From the NCBI GenBank assembly GCA_020025875.1, contig JAHHRI010000002.1:1-64000 (forward strand): a stretch of DNA of 64,000 nt, read 5' to 3'. The translations under genes and the position numbers were made by a program. This document shows positions 34,076-44,673 of this stretch, piece after piece. The stretch is from Alphaproteobacteria bacterium. Its GTDB lineage: Bacteria; Pseudomonadota; Alphaproteobacteria; RF32; CAG-239. Position 1 is the stretch's first letter. Each line of letters starts with the position of its first letter. The notes under the pieces are model-generated. The model did no database searches. It saw only the letters and a program-made list of their open reading frames with translations, and was not told the DNA's origin.

Positions 34076-37000
34076 TGTTTTCGGAATATTTTATTGTTCG
34101 CCCGCGGTTTGCCGGCGTTATCTCAATTATTATGGTGTTGCTCGGTCTGCTGGCCATTGCGGTGTTGCCGGTTTCCCAGTATCCGGAGATTACGCCGCCG
34201 CAAATTGTCGTCAGTACCGTTTATCCGGGGGCCGGTGCTCAGGTGGTGATTGACACGGTGGCGGTGCCGGTGGAAAATCAGATCAACGGTGTTGAAGATA
34301 TGCTGTATATGACATCTAGTTCTAATGATGACGGCAGTTACAAATTGACAATCACCTTTAACATCGGGACCGATCCCGATATGGCTCAGGTTAAAGTGCA
34401 AAACCGTCTGAACAGAGTGATGTCGCAGTTGCCGGAAATTGTGCAGCGGCAGGGGTTGGAAGTGAGCACGCAGATGTCTAATATCTTGGCGCTCTTGGCA
34501 TTGCGCTCACCGAAAAATACATATGATGACCTCTACTTGAGCAACTACGCCTACGCCTATTTGAAAAATCCGCTGTCGCGCGTGGAGGGTATCGGCGATG
34601 TGCAAATTTTTGGACCTCAGTATAGTATGCGCATTTGGTTGAATGCGGAAAAACTATCTTCGCTTGGGCTGAATAGTTCGGATATTGTGCAGATTATCGA
34701 AAGCCAGAACGTGCAGGCTTCCATCGGCGGAATCGGTACGGCACCAAGCCCCGCCGGCACCAATCAGGTTTTGTCGCTGACGGCCAAAGGGTTGCTCAAC
34801 ACGGTCAAAGACTTTGAAAATATGGTGGTAACAACCTCGGAAAACGGCGGTCTGGTGCGTTTGAAAGATGTGGCCAGAGTGGAGCTCGGCGCAGATACCT
34901 ACGCCATGAATGCCAAGTTTGACAATGCGCCGGCGGTGATTATGGCTTTGAGCCAAACCCCCGGCTCCAATTCGCTTAACATTATGGATGATGTTGCTCG
35001 GCAAATTGCCGATTTGCAAAATTCGTTTAAAGAAGATATGGAGCTAAAAATTGCTTACGATTCCACGCTTTATGTTCGTTCTTCAATCGGCAGCATTATC
35101 GAAACCTTGCTGATTACCTTTGCGCTGGTTGTGTTGGTAACTTATGTCTTTTTGCAAAAAGCCAAAACCACCTTGATCCCGCTGATTACCATTCCGGTGT
35201 CGCTCATTGCCACTTTTGGCATTATCTATCTGCTGGGATTTGATATTAACATTCTGACGCTGTTTGCCATGATTTTGGCTATTGGGCTGGTGGTAGATGA
35301 TGCCATTATCGTGGTTGAGCGAGTGCAGTATCTGATGGCTTTTGAAAAACTGGATTCTTATGCCGCCTCGGTAAAAGCCATGCGGCAGATCGGCAGTGCC
35401 GTGGTGGCTACCACCTTTGTGCTGTTGTCTATTTTTGTGCCGGTGGGACTGATGGCGGGCATCACCGGTAAGATTTATCAGCAATTTGCGGTGACCATTG
35501 CCACGGCAATTATTTTTTCGGCATTCAATGCATTAACGCTCAGCCCGTCGCTATGCGCCATTTTCTTAAAAGGAGAGCAAGCAGGTGAGGCGCATGGTTT
35601 TTTCAAGCAGTTTGATTATATGATTGATAAGATGAAGGAACATTATCTTGCCGCCGTGAGGTTTTTTTCTGCCAAATTGGCGGTTACGGCAGCGGTAACT
35701 GTCGGGCTTATTTTTCTTTTGGTGCTAGGCTTTCAATGGATGCCGACATCGTTTTTGCCGCAAGAAGATCAGGGAATTATTTTTGCCGATTTTCAGCTTG
35801 CGGATACAGCCAGTATCAACCAAACCGGCAAAGCCTTGGAAGAAGCAGCGCAAAAAGCCCTCAAAATTGACGGCGTGAGCTACTTTATCAGCGTTGCCGG
35901 CTACAGCCTTTTGGGAGGCACCGGAGAAAACGTGGCATTGGGAGTGATTGGGTTGGAACCGTGGGATCAGCGAGATTCTCCCGAACTTTCCATAGATGCC
36001 CTTATGTCGTCTTTGGCCCAAGCGACGGAAACCATAAAAAACGTGAAGATCAACTATTTTGCTCCTCCTGCTATTCCCGGCATTGGCAACAGCGACGGTT
36101 TATCGCTTGAGCTTTTGGCGATTAATCAAAATATCAGTTCAAATGAGATGTTTGAAAAATTGCAGCACTTCCTCCGCAAACTGAATGCCGATCCGGCGCT
36201 GGCTTATGCTTTTAGTCTTTATACCGCCGATACACCGCATATTTATCTTGATATAGATCGCACGAAGCTGGAGGCCTATCAGATACAGGTGGCAGATCTG
36301 TTTGCGGTGTTGCAAAACAACCTTGGCTCACGTTATGTTAATAATATTACTCTGACCGGACAGGTTAACAAAGTGATTATTCAGGCAGATTATGCCTACC
36401 GTGGCAAAGTGGCAGACGTCCCAAATATGTATGTGCGTTCAAGCAGCGGACAAATGATTAAAATCGGCAGTTTTGCCGATGTCAGAACCGTTATGCAGCC
36501 AAAAATCATAAACCGCTACAATCAGTATACGGATGCTTCAATCACGGCTTCTGCCGCCAAAGGAGTCAGCACCGGTACGGCAATTGAGGCCGTGGAAAAA
36601 ACGGCAAAGGAAATTCTGGCGCCGAGAGATTACAAAATAGCATGGACGGGACTGAGCCTGCAAGAGGTGGAAACCGCCGGCTTGGTCGTTTTTCTGATTA
36701 TGCTGGCCATGTTGTTTTGCTATTTGTTTTTGGTGGCATTGTACGAAAGCTGGATGTTGGCGTTTTCGGTTATGTTCTCTACCCTTTTTGCCATTTTGGG
36801 GGCGTTGATCGGCTTGCATATCATGAAACAGCCGTTGAGCATTTATGCCCAGTTGGGATTGGTGATGCTGATCGGGCTGGCGGCTAAAAATGCCATTTTG
36901 ATTGTTGAATTTACCAAAGCTTACCGCGAAAGCGGCGAAAGTATTCTTGACGCTGCATTGAAAGGAGCATCGGAAAGGTTTCGCGCCGTGTTGATGACGG

Positions 37001-37230
37001 CATTGACTTTTATTTTGGGTGTGTTTCCGATGATTGTGGCAAAAGGGGCCGGTGCTTCAAGCCAGCTGGCCATCGGTACGTCGGTGTTTTTCGGCATGAT
37101 TGCCGCAACCGTGGTCGGCATTATTTTTATTCCCGCTTATTTTGCTCTGTTTGAAACAATTAAGGAACGAATCAGCGCTTCCAAGGAGGGGCAAAAGAAG
37201 AAAAACGGCAGGAAAGGAGAAACGAGATGA
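34075..37230 (+). CDS. RND multidrug efflux permease (HAE1/AcrB type)
   Basis: 1051 residues, the usual AcrB length with 12 membrane helices and two large periplasmic loops. Proton-relay residues are present: the double Asp in [14 protein letters not shown] (near 407-408) and the Lys in [13 protein letters not shown] (near 937). N-terminal [19 protein letters not shown] and [13 protein letters not shown] are typical of AcrB/MexB. It exports hydrophobic toxic compounds using proton entry. Specificity cannot be read. The stop overlaps the start of the channel gene. Confidence 0.95.
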   Translation: MFSEYFIVRPRFAGVISIIMVLLGLLAIAVLPVSQYPEITPPQIVVSTVYPGAGAQVVIDTVAVPVENQINGVEDMLYMTSSSNDDGSYKLTITFNIGTDPDMAQVKVQNRLNRVMSQLPEIVQRQGLEVSTQMSNILALLALRSPKNTYDDLYLSNYAYAYLKNPLSRVEGIGDVQIFGPQYSMRIWLNAEKLSSLGLNSSDIVQIIESQNVQASIGGIGTAPSPAGTNQVLSLTAKGLLNTVKDFENMVVTTSENGGLVRLKDVARVELGADTYAMNAKFDNAPAVIMALSQTPGSNSLNIMDDVARQIADLQNSFKEDMELKIAYDSTLYVRSSIGSIIETLLITFALVVLVTYVFLQKAKTTLIPLITIPVSLIATFGIIYLLGFDINILTLFAMILAIGLVVDDAIIVVERVQYLMAFEKLDSYAASVKAMRQIGSAVVATTFVLLSIFVPVGLMAGITGKIYQQFAVTIATAIIFSAFNALTLSPSLCAIFLKGEQAGEAHGFFKQFDYMIDKMKEHYLAAVRFFSAKLAVTAAVTVGLIFLLVLGFQWMPTSFLPQEDQGIIFADFQLADTASINQTGKALEEAAQKALKIDGVSYFISVAGYSLLGGTGENVALGVIGLEPWDQRDSPELSIDALMSSLAQATETIKNVKINYFAPPAIPGIGNSDGLSLELLAINQNISSNEMFEKLQHFLRKLNADPALAYAFSLYTADTPHIYLDIDRTKLEAYQIQVADLFAVLQNNLGSRYVNNITLTGQVNKVIIQADYAYRGKVADVPNMYVRSSSGQMIKIGSFADVRTVMQPKIINRYNQYTDASITASAAKGVSTGTAIEAVEKTAKEILAPRDYKIAWTGLSLQEVETAGLVVFLIMLAMLFCYLFLVALYESWMLAFSVMFSTLFAILGALIGLHIMKQPLSIYAQLGLVMLIGLAAKNAILIVEFTKAYRESGESILDAALKGASERFRAVLMTALTFILGVFPMIVAKGAGASSQLAIGTSVFFGMIAATVVGIIFIPAYFALFETIKERISASKEGQKKKNGRKGETR

Positions 37231-38624
37231 ACGGCAAAAGTTGGGCGTTGGTTTCTTTGTTGGCACTGGTCTCCTGTACGGTCGGTCCCGATTATGTGCG
37301 GCCGAAATTTTTTGACAATGAGCAGCAGTCCACTACCTTAAATAACGGTCAAGGAGATGATTTTCCGGTTTCCGTATGTTGGTATCGTCAGTTTGAGGAT
37401 ACCACTTTAAACAACTTGGTTGAACGAGCTCTTGCCGGCAGTCCGAATGTGCAGGTTGCCATACAGAAACTGAAACAGGCACGCTATGCCTTGATGATCA
37501 ACAGGGCAGAATTTATGCCCCGACTGAATGCCGAAGGTGGTTATGAATATCATTATCTTGCTATCGGCAAAAATGCGCCAAGCATGACGGAAGATTATTA
37601 TAAAGCGGGGCTTGATGCTTCGTGGGAAATTGATATTTGGGGCGGCGGACGTCGCCTGAACGAAGAATCGCGCGCGTTGATGCAGGCGGCTGCTCATCAT
37701 TTGGTCAATGTCATGCTTTCGATAACGGGAGAAACGGCAAGTGACTATATTGCGTTGAAAACCGTGCAGGAGCAACAGCGCATTACCAAAGAAAACCTGC
37801 GTTTGCAGCAAGATATTTATCAAACCGTGAAAGAAAAATATGACAACGGGTTGGTCGATGCTTCGGCATTAAACCAAGCCGAGTTTGCGGTGCAAACAAC
37901 CAAGGCTCTGTTGCCGGCATTGGAGCAGCAGGAAGAAAGCTACAAGAATGCGCTGGCGGTGTTGCTCGGCGTATTGCCAGGCAGCTTGAAAGAGTTGGAG
38001 CGGAACCAAAACAATCTTGTGAGGAGGAGGCTTTTTTTCCCTGTTGACAAGCTGTATCATTTTCCGCTTGCGGCCATTCGCAACCGTCCTGATGTGCAGA
38101 TGGCAGAGAATATGTTGATTGCCAAAAACGCGGCCATCGGTCAGGCGGTGTCGGAGCTGTTTCCCAACGTGAGCATTGGCGGCGTTCTCGGGTGGCAGCC
38201 ACGGCATTTTTCCGATTTTGCGTCTTCTTCTGCCGCCACATACGGCTTTATGCCGAAAGTTTCTTTGCCGTTGTTTCATTTCGGTCAGTTGATCAATCAG
38301 GTTAAACTTAACCGAGAAGTGAAAGAGGAATATGTTTATCTGTATAAAAACACGCTGCTCAATGCGGTGCAAGAGGTCAAAAACGCCACTGTTGCCGTGC
38401 GCAAAGAATATGAACGCAATCGGGCTTTGGCGCAGTCCGTGCGCAATATGCGGCAGGTGCTTTCTTCCATGCGTGACAAATATAAGGAAGGGTTGATAGA
38501 GTTTAGCGATCTGTTGATGACCGAGCAAAATCTGCTGACGGCACAAAACAATTTGGCAGCTTCAAACGGTGCCGTTTATCGTAACATCATCAGTTTTTAC
38601 AAAGCCGTCGGCGGTGGTTATTAA
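37227..38624 (+). CDS. Outer-membrane efflux lipoprotein, NodT/OprM type
   Basis: 465 residues. Lipobox LALVSC (Cys17) then TVGPDYVRP, the standard start of NodT-family channels. Two tandem OEP repeats of long helices and barrel strands follow, with [19 protein letters not shown] and [11 protein letters not shown] in the first and [15 protein letters not shown] with [12 protein letters not shown] in the second. It completes the tripartite pump. It converges with a lipoprotein gene four bases away. Confidence 0.94.
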   Translation: MNGKSWALVSLLALVSCTVGPDYVRPKFFDNEQQSTTLNNGQGDDFPVSVCWYRQFEDTTLNNLVERALAGSPNVQVAIQKLKQARYALMINRAEFMPRLNAEGGYEYHYLAIGKNAPSMTEDYYKAGLDASWEIDIWGGGRRLNEESRALMQAAAHHLVNVMLSITGETASDYIALKTVQEQQRITKENLRLQQDIYQTVKEKYDNGLVDASALNQAEFAVQTTKALLPALEQQEESYKNALAVLLGVLPGSLKELERNQNNLVRRRLFFPVDKLYHFPLAAIRNRPDVQMAENMLIAKNAAIGQAVSELFPNVSIGGVLGWQPRHFSDFASSSAATYGFMPKVSLPLFHFGQLINQVKLNREVKEEYVYLYKNTLLNAVQEVKNATVAVRKEYERNRALAQSVRNMRQVLSSMRDKYKEGLIEFSDLLMTEQNLLTAQNNLAASNGAVYRNIISFYKAVGGGY

Positions 38625-38628
38625 GGCT

Positions 38629-39060
38629 TTAGCGTGGGCGTCCGTGCAGTCGGATATTGGTAATTTCCGGTATTTCGTAGGTGCGGGTGTTGTAGCCTTT
38701 GTTTTTCATGCAGCTTCTGTAGCTACTCGGGCTGACGTCGGCATCGTCTCGCAGATAGTTGACGATCAGCGGTTGAGCTCCGGGGTAGGGAATGTATGTT
38801 GCCCAAATACCTTTGTCCGCATCCCAATCGGCACGGATGGCCAGCTTTTGCTCTTCGGTATAGAACATGGAGTGCCACAGGGTTTTCATCCGTGGCAGCA
38901 TACTGAAAGATTCTGCCTCACGCATACAGGCATTGTGATCACGGGCAAATTTTTCGATCCCCGTATTGTGGCGTTCCCAGTGGTAGACAATTTGTCCGTC
39001 GCCGGAAACACAGGCGGAAAGCAAGATGGTGATGGCAAAGAAAAGCAAATTTTTTTTCAT
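38629..39060 (-). CDS. Small lipoprotein of unknown function
   Basis: 143 residues. Lipobox ILLSAC (Cys17), then a soluble part containing two more Cys in HNACMREAES and SSYRSCMKNKGYNT, which may form a disulfide in the periplasm. This Cys spacing resembles small alphaproteobacterial lipoproteins of undefined role. It begins two bases after the GST stop, so the pair is an operon. Confidence 0.65.
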   Translation of the reverse strand: MKKNLLFFAITILLSACVSGDGQIVYHWERHNTGIEKFARDHNACMREAESFSMLPRMKTLWHSMFYTEEQKLAIRADWDADKGIWATYIPYPGAQPLIVNYLRDDADVSPSSYRSCMKNKGYNTRTYEIPEITNIRLHGRPR

Positions 39061-39062
39061 GT

Positions 39063-39728
39063 TTAAAAATCCAGATTGGCGTAATGTTTGGCAGGGAGAA
39101 TCCCCTTGATGTTGTCTTTTAAAATATCTTTGAAAGCGGGGCGTGACTTAATTTTTGAATACCACAGCTTGGCATTTTTGTAACCTTCCCACGGCACGTC
39201 GCCCAGATAGTCGATAACCGAAAGGTGTGCGGCTGCGGTAATATCTGCCAGCGAAAAATTGCTGCCTGCCAGATAATTGCGAGATTCGCAAAGCCAATCG
39301 ATATATTCCATGTGAAAATTGAGATTGTTCAGCGCGGTTTTGAGAACTTTTGAATCGGGAGCAAGTCCTTTACCAAAGCGTTTGAACACTTTTTCGTTGA
39401 TCATGCTGCGCCCAACTTCTCGCTCAAACTTCAGGTCAAACCATTCGCTGAGGCGTCTGATCTCGGCTTTTTGTCGGGCGTCGCCGCCAATGAGGCGCAC
39501 ATCGGGGTTTACTTCTTCCAAAAATTCGCTGATAGCGTAGTTGCCGGCAATGACGTTGCCGTCAAAAATAAAAATCGGCAGTTCTCCGGCGACGTTGAGT
39601 TTGTATATTTCCGGCGACAAATGCCATGGTTCTTCTTCTCTTAAGACGAACAAAATGCGTTTTTCTGCCATCAGCAGGCGGATTTTGCGAGATATGGCAG
39701 ATACCGGATGATGTATCAGCAGAACCAT
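39063..39728 (-). CDS. Glutathione S-transferase family protein
   Basis: 221 residues. N-terminal thioredoxin-like fold with HHPVSAISRKIRLLMAEK, where Ser replaces a possible catalytic Cys, and cis-Pro in AGELPIFIFDG; the conserved N-capping box and hydrophobic staple appear as FSLADITAAAHL. Residue pattern fits bacterial GSTs of broad substrate range. Substrate unknown. GGGAG lies 11 bases upstream of the ATG. Confidence 0.88.
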   Translation of the reverse strand: MVLLIHHPVSAISRKIRLLMAEKRILFVLREEEPWHLSPEIYKLNVAGELPIFIFDGNVIAGNYAISEFLEEVNPDVRLIGGDARQKAEIRRLSEWFDLKFEREVGRSMINEKVFKRFGKGLAPDSKVLKTALNNLNFHMEYIDWLCESRNYLAGSNFSLADITAAAHLSVIDYLGDVPWEGYKNAKLWYSKIKSRPAFKDILKDNIKGILPAKHYANLDF

Positions 39729-39806
39729 ATGTTTTATTACTCCCCATTTTTGAAATTGTATCGGTTTTGGCTATAATTTAGCAATTTGTTTGATCAAGGT
39801 CAAGTG

Positions 39807-40727
39807 CTACCTGCGGGCAAACGGTGATCTGTCCGCAAACGGCGCAAAATCGTCTTGTTTGTTTGGGACGTCTTCCGCGGAAGATTTTTTTTCTGAAAGA
39901 AAAGAAGGCGGAACGGTGCCGGCATATTCTTCGATCACCGCATTGACAAGATCGTCCATGTCTTTTTGTATTTTTTCTTTAATTTCCGGTTTTTCCAGCA
40001 ATTTGCTCAGCGTGTGCGACAAATATTCACGGTGGACGGAAGCTTTGGAAATGCCGATAAAAACCGGAATGTTCCACAGGCTTTGTTTGGAGAATGCGAC
40101 TTGGTGACGAATTCCCAATTTAGCGGTTTCGATAGTGCCGAAATAGATGCCGGTAAGAACATAGTCGATCTCGCCGCGAATGAGTTTGCCGTACAGTTCA
40201 TGGGAATTGTCTACATATTCAACAGCAAAATCTTTCAGCTTGTCGTTGACATAATCACTGAACATTTCTTTGGAATGAATGGCGCCTTTGAGCGATTTGA
40301 GATCTTGAACCGAACGTATGGTGCTGATTTTGGAAGGCAACATCACCAGATGGATCGGGTTGTCTATGGCTGCCGGATATATAAATTTGAGATCGGCGTA
40401 AAGACTGGTTTCCGAGTACATACCAAGTACCACGTCGGCTTCGCCCTTGCTCACTTCGCGGATGGTGTCTTCATAATTCATGCTGATCGGCAGATAGTCG
40501 AGCACATATTGTCCGTGGTCGGCAAAATATTCGATAAACGGTTTGAAAACGCCGGAATAGATGTTGTTTTGGTATTGACCAAATGGATAGTAGTCGAAAA
40601 AGCCAGTTACCTGCAATTTTTCTTGGGTGCGGCTTTTGATCTGTTCAAACTCCACCTGCGCAACAGCTGCGGAAGCAAAAGCAAAGAGAAAAACCACAAA
40701 TGTCAGCCATTTTTTCATTTTCTGCAT
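39807..40727 (-). CDS. Periplasmic solute-binding protein, family 3-like
   Basis: 306 residues with a signal peptide (about 1-24, ending SAAVAQ). The fold marks of amino-acid type binding proteins are visible: GVFKPFIEYFADHG near the start, REVSKGEADVVLGMYSE, and LIRGEIDYVLTGIY. The last 40 residues are a polar tail (from about PPSFLSEKK) not seen in standard members. No permease or ATPase gene is adjacent, so it is an orphan binding protein or sensor. It starts seven bases after ispA. Confidence 0.8.
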   Translation of the reverse strand: MQKMKKWLTFVVFLFAFASAAVAQVEFEQIKSRTQEKLQVTGFFDYYPFGQYQNNIYSGVFKPFIEYFADHGQYVLDYLPISMNYEDTIREVSKGEADVVLGMYSETSLYADLKFIYPAAIDNPIHLVMLPSKISTIRSVQDLKSLKGAIHSKEMFSDYVNDKLKDFAVEYVDNSHELYGKLIRGEIDYVLTGIYFGTIETAKLGIRHQVAFSKQSLWNIPVFIGISKASVHREYLSHTLSKLLEKPEIKEKIQKDMDDLVNAVIEEYAGTVPPSFLSEKKSSAEDVPNKQDDFAPFADRSPFARR

Positions 40728-40734
40728 TATCCTT

Positions 40735-41646
40735 TCAGTATTGGCGTTCGACGATATAAGAGGCAAGCTGTTTTAGGTTTTGCGCACGATCGCCGAAAAC
40801 GGAAAGATCTTCTTGTGCGGCGGCAGTCAATTCGACGGCAATCCGTCGGGCGTTTTCCAAGCCGTAGAGACTGACAAAAGTGAGTTTGTTTTGGGTTGCG
40901 TCCTTGCGGAGTGTTTTGCCCATGGTTCGTTCGTCTCCGATAACGTCTAAAATGTCGTCCGCAATCTGGAAAGCAATGCCGATTCGCCGCGAATAGGTAA
41001 TCAGCGCTTTCAGCTGGTTGTCATCGGCACCGCCCAAAACGGCGCCGGCCTCAACCGCATAACGCAGCAGGCGTCCGGTTTTCATTTCTTCAATGTGGCG
41101 AATTAAGTCTTCTTTGTCGTCGTCTTTAACGCTATATGCCGCTCCGATCAAATCAAGCATCTGACCGGCAACCATGCCGTTGAAAGCACCGGCGGCGTTG
41201 GCCAGCATTGCAATCAGGCGGCAGCGAATGTCAGGATCGGGGGCTGCCGACGGTTGACTTAAAATTTCGAAAGCATAAGTGAGCAGACCGTCGCCGGCGA
41301 TAATTGCCGTTGCTTCGTCAAACTGTTTATGGCAAGTCGGAAACCCGCGGCGCAGATTATCATCGTCCATGGCCGGCAGATCGTCATGGATCAGCGAATA
41401 GGTGTGCAACATTTCCAAAGCCATGGCAACGTTAAGAGATTGCTCAAAACGCACACCGAAGAGCCCCGCCGTTTCATAAGTGAGAAACGGGCGCAGGCGT
41501 TTTCCGCCGCGAGTGAGCGAATAGTGCATTGCTTCGCTGACACGTTTTTCGTCCCCTTGAGGAAAGGGAAAAAAACGGTCAATCTCCTGATTGAAGCGGG
41601 TTGCATATTGTCCTAAAATGCTTTTAATGTTGTTTTCAGTCATCAT
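40735..41646 (-). CDS. ispA: Farnesyl diphosphate synthase
   Basis: 303 residues. First aspartate-rich motif DDLPAMDDDNLRRG, second DDILDVIGD, and GGKRLRP at the front are all intact. It condenses IPP with DMAPP and GPP to FPP, the precursor of undecaprenyl phosphate for the cell wall. It overlaps the end of xseB by 11 bases. The usual partner dxs does not follow. Confidence 0.94.
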   Translation of the reverse strand: MMTENNIKSILGQYATRFNQEIDRFFPFPQGDEKRVSEAMHYSLTRGGKRLRPFLTYETAGLFGVRFEQSLNVAMALEMLHTYSLIHDDLPAMDDDNLRRGFPTCHKQFDEATAIIAGDGLLTYAFEILSQPSAAPDPDIRCRLIAMLANAAGAFNGMVAGQMLDLIGAAYSVKDDDKEDLIRHIEEMKTGRLLRYAVEAGAVLGGADDNQLKALITYSRRIGIAFQIADDILDVIGDERTMGKTLRKDATQNKLTFVSLYGLENARRIAVELTAAAQEDLSVFGDRAQNLKQLASYIVERQY

Positions 41647-41881
41647 TTTTATCCAAAGGCGTTAACGAAAGTGCCCCGTCGGGGGAAACGATGATTTTTT
41701 CGATTTTTAATTTTGCTTCCTGAAGTTTTTTTTCGCAAAAGTTTTTCAAATAAACGGCCTGTTCGTATGCCTTGACGGCATCGTCCAGTTTGATTCTTCC
41801 CGCTTCCAGTTCGCGAACAATTGCTTCCAGACGGGAAAGTGCGTCTTCAAAGCTCAATTCGCCGTTGTCTTCTGCTGTCAT
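41636..41881 (-). CDS. xseB: Exodeoxyribonuclease VII small subunit
   Basis: 81 residues from the ATG preceded by GGAG; the frame is open further up in AT-rich DNA. LSFEDALSRLEAIVRELEAG is the XseB signature, followed by VKAYEQAVYLKNFCEKKLQEA. It pairs with XseA in single-strand exonuclease activity. Confidence 0.93.
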   Translation of the reverse strand: MTAEDNGELSFEDALSRLEAIVRELEAGRIKLDDAVKAYEQAVYLKNFCEKKLQEAKLKIEKIIVSPDGALSLTPLDKNDD

Positions 41882-42000
41882 TGATATGCTCCTTGTATTA
41901 ATTATAAATAATATTATTAGTTTAATTTTCAAAATTCAATACTAAATACATTGCATAACCGATATCTTTGTTATTGAGAGATATGAAGGAGGATAAAATA

Positions 42001-42279
42001 ATGGATAATCCGAGCGTGTGTCAAGGGGCGAAATTGCTGAAAGCTTTGGGCAACAAAAAACGACTGGAAGTGATGTACATTCTCCGAGACGGTGAACAAA
42101 AAGTCGGGGACTTGGAAAAAATGATCGGTCTCAGTCAGTCGGCACTATCACAGCATTTGGCGGTTCTCAGGTCGTCGGGTATCGTCGGCACAAGACGGCA
42201 GGCTCAGGCTGTCTATTATTCGGTGAAAAACAAGAATGCCCTACGGCTGCTAAAGATGTTAGATGAGATATACCGATAA
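42001..42279 (+). CDS. ArsR-family transcriptional regulator
   Basis: 92 residues, a single winged helix. KALGNKKRLEVMYIL is the ArsR opening and LSQSALSQHLAVLRSSGIV the recognition helix. The ELCVCDL metal-binding stretch of arsenic sensors is replaced by KVGDLEKM, and only one Cys (near residue 6) is present, so classical metal sensing is doubtful; sulfur- or redox-responsive relatives exist. ATG 42001 has GGAGG at eight bases. It is divergent from xseB and convergent with the coupling-protein operon. Confidence 0.85.
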   Translation: MDNPSVCQGAKLLKALGNKKRLEVMYILRDGEQKVGDLEKMIGLSQSALSQHLAVLRSSGIVGTRRQAQAVYYSVKNKNALRLLKMLDEIYR

Positions 42280-42355
42280 AGTTTCCATTATGGAGCATTA
42301 CCATATCGCAAACAAAAAACGATTGTTATGCAGGCGGTTTGGCGGTTGCGATAAA

Positions 42356-42386
42356 GAATAATCTTTTACCAAAGCAAGATTTGAGC
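42356..42386 (+). repeat. 31-bp direct repeat, copy 1
   Basis: Begins GAATAATCTTTTACCAAAGC and ends ATTTGAGC; one mismatch to the copy at 42399-42429, 12 bases away. Confidence 0.85.
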
Positions 42387-42398
42387 AGAAGAAATCGA

Positions 42399-42429
42399 GA
42401 ATAATCTTTTGCCAAAGCAAGATTTGAGC
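42399..42429 (+). repeat. 31-bp direct repeat, copy 2
   Basis: Same as the copy at 42356-42386 except G for A in CTTTTGCC. Confidence 0.85.
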
Positions 42430-42444
42430 GAAGGTGCTTCCCAT

Positions 42445-42484
42445 AAAAATTTTCCCCCTTTGATTTGCTCAAAGGGGGAAAATT
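42445..42484. terminator. Bidirectional rho-independent terminator
   Basis: ATTTTCCCCCTTTGA, loop TTTGC, TCAAAGGGGGAAAAT: a 15-base perfect stem with A/T flanks, between the ArsR gene and the coupling-protein operon. Confidence 0.8.
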
Positions 42485-42489
42485 AGGGG

Positions 42490-44661
42490 TTATGCCGTTT
42501 CTTCGCCTAAACCAAGTTTTTCAAGCATATTGTCGTTGATGTCCTCACGTTGGGCAACAATCCACTCAGGGACGTTCGGGGCTGCCGGCAGCTTTGACAA
42601 AGCCCGCATTTTGGGATCCAGATAATAGCGTGGAGAATCGGCAATAATCGGTCTGTCGATGTAGCTTTGATAGAGAATCACCTGCTTGAGCATCGGCAAG
42701 CTCAACAACTGAGATGTTGTGATAACCGAAACCCGCTGCAGTTGGTAGCTGACGTTTTTGGAAAACGGGTTAGCTTGTTTGGAAAAGCCTTCCTGCTTGG
42801 AATAAGATGACGTTTGCACGGTTTTGTCGCCGACCATCTTTGAAAAACGTTGAGCCGTTTGTTCGTTGTTCTGCGACAAGATAATCTTGCAGGCGGTGGT
42901 AGAGATAACGGTTTCCAAGTCGTCCTTACCATATTTTCCGGAGATTTGCCCCAAGTCTTGTCCGATCAGGAGATAAGACACTTTTTGTCCACGTCCGACT
43001 GCCGGTCCATCAATAACCGCTTTCAGCTTGGGCATTTGCGGAAACTCGTCCAAAACAAACAGAGCGGGGAACGGTCCCATTTTGCCGTCTGTGGCGTTTA
43101 CATAGTTCGGCGGGTTGGAAATCAAATAAGATGACATCAGCTCAATGAAAATGCCGCTGATAACCCCCAAAGCTCTGGCGTCTACCTGATTGATCGACAG
43201 ATAAACCGAAATCGGCTTCCATTCGCCGGTGATGGGGTCTTTCATACCGCGCAGATCTTTAAACTGCAAGTCTGAAAAACAGGTTCGGGAAACAACCGCG
43301 GAGTTCTTAAAGACGCCGATCCCCGAAAATGCCGTCGACATAACCGAACCACGTTCTTTGTCGGGCATATTGCTTAAAGTGGAAAGCTCGGTATAGGCGC
43401 GTTGCGAATAGCCGTATTTGCGCGCCTCCTCAATCGCGGCATCCAGAAGATCACGCATGGGGTCTGCCATTGCCGCCATCTGATCGCCTTCTGCCAGACG
43501 ACGTTTAACTTCTTGCCCCTGTTTGATCTGTGCCTCGGTCAGCCATTCCATAATCATGGCAATACAGGCCTCTCTGCCGATCCATTTATCCGGCAGCAGA
43601 TCCCAAGTGCCGATCGGCACATAATTTTCAACCGTCAGATTGTTGTTGCGCAAATCATTGATGGCGCGTCTCACATCGGGATTGTGCGTTCTGATGTCTT
43701 CGTAGTAGCCTTCCAGCACCTGTTTGTCTTCATCATCCAGCTTACCTTCGTAAATGCGCCCGATAAAATAGTCGTTGGCGCGTGCTTTTTCGCATTTGGA
43801 AGAAATAAAGTGTATAAAACCGGTCAATGCGGCGCGTCCCGTTTGCGACCAGTGAGGATCTGCCCCGCCTTTGGGGTCTTCCACCAAAATGTTGCACATG
43901 GAGTCCACATACATATCTCGCGCCGGTCCCTGCGCCGGCAGAGCCGACGGCGACAACGGATTCCAGCTTGGATAATATAGCCCTTCCGCCGGATTATCTT
44001 CGGCGCCCCAGTTGATGATAAAAACCGGTCCTTCTTTGGCGCGCGCACCCGAAGTGCTGAAACACAATTCCGGTTTAGGATCGTTGATGACCAAACTGAG
44101 GCCTTTGGAGTTGAAAATTGTCGGAATAACCACGCCGGCGGTTTTACCGGTACCCGGAGGTGCGCAGCATAGTGTGGAAAGTGTTTCCGGCAATTTGAGA
44201 TAATAGCCTTTGAATTTGCCGATAACCATGCAGAAACCGTCCAAAAGCTTCATTGCTCTGATGTCTTTTAAGGTCGCAATGCGACCGGATCCATGAATGT
44301 TTGACTGAAAGCGGTAAGGGTTGGTAACGGCCCCGATAATTAGCCCGATAGGTAACGAGAGAACCGGCAAAATCGGCAGCCACAGTGAAAAGCTAAACGG
44401 CCCGTGATAGTTGCCGATCTGGCGCATCCAGTTCCAGTATCGCGAAAACAGGTATGACGGATCGTGAAAGATCATGTTGATAAATTTGCCGACATTGTCC
44501 ATAGATTCCTTGGAAATGCCGTTGCCGATGATATAACCCAGCGGCATGGAGATAACTGCCAGAAAAACCGTAACCAGAAGTGTAATGATGACGGTCAGAG
44601 ACATCCATTGCACGGCGTGGTCATATTCTTCCCATTCTTCTCCTCGTTTTTGTAATCCCAT
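42490..44661 (-). CDS. Type IV secretion coupling ATPase, VirD4/TraG type
   Basis: 723 residues. Two membrane helices (about 20-45 and 92-112) precede a RecA-like ATPase with Walker A CCAPPGTGKTAGV (about 160), INDPKPEL, and Walker B ALFVLDEFPQM (near 510); the arginine/glutamine-containing region TTACKIILSQNNEQTA follows. An all-alpha insertion between the Walker motifs and the C-terminal tail (ending LEKLGLGEETA) may contact substrates. Such proteins deliver DNA-protein complexes or effectors to a type IV channel. No relaxase, VirB4 or other channel gene is in the window. Last gene of a six-gene operon; AGGTG lies seven bases before ATG. Confidence 0.92.
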   Translation of the reverse strand: MGLQKRGEEWEEYDHAVQWMSLTVIITLLVTVFLAVISMPLGYIIGNGISKESMDNVGKFINMIFHDPSYLFSRYWNWMRQIGNYHGPFSFSLWLPILPVLSLPIGLIIGAVTNPYRFQSNIHGSGRIATLKDIRAMKLLDGFCMVIGKFKGYYLKLPETLSTLCCAPPGTGKTAGVVIPTIFNSKGLSLVINDPKPELCFSTSGARAKEGPVFIINWGAEDNPAEGLYYPSWNPLSPSALPAQGPARDMYVDSMCNILVEDPKGGADPHWSQTGRAALTGFIHFISSKCEKARANDYFIGRIYEGKLDDEDKQVLEGYYEDIRTHNPDVRRAINDLRNNNLTVENYVPIGTWDLLPDKWIGREACIAMIMEWLTEAQIKQGQEVKRRLAEGDQMAAMADPMRDLLDAAIEEARKYGYSQRAYTELSTLSNMPDKERGSVMSTAFSGIGVFKNSAVVSRTCFSDLQFKDLRGMKDPITGEWKPISVYLSINQVDARALGVISGIFIELMSSYLISNPPNYVNATDGKMGPFPALFVLDEFPQMPKLKAVIDGPAVGRGQKVSYLLIGQDLGQISGKYGKDDLETVISTTACKIILSQNNEQTAQRFSKMVGDKTVQTSSYSKQEGFSKQANPFSKNVSYQLQRVSVITTSQLLSLPMLKQVILYQSYIDRPIIADSPRYYLDPKMRALSKLPAAPNVPEWIVAQREDINDNMLEKLGLGEETA

Positions 44662-44673
44662 TTATTTCACCTC

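Noticed and set aside
42356..42429. Possible CRISPR array
   Set aside because: Only two repeats with a 12-base gap, too short for a spacer, and no cas gene.
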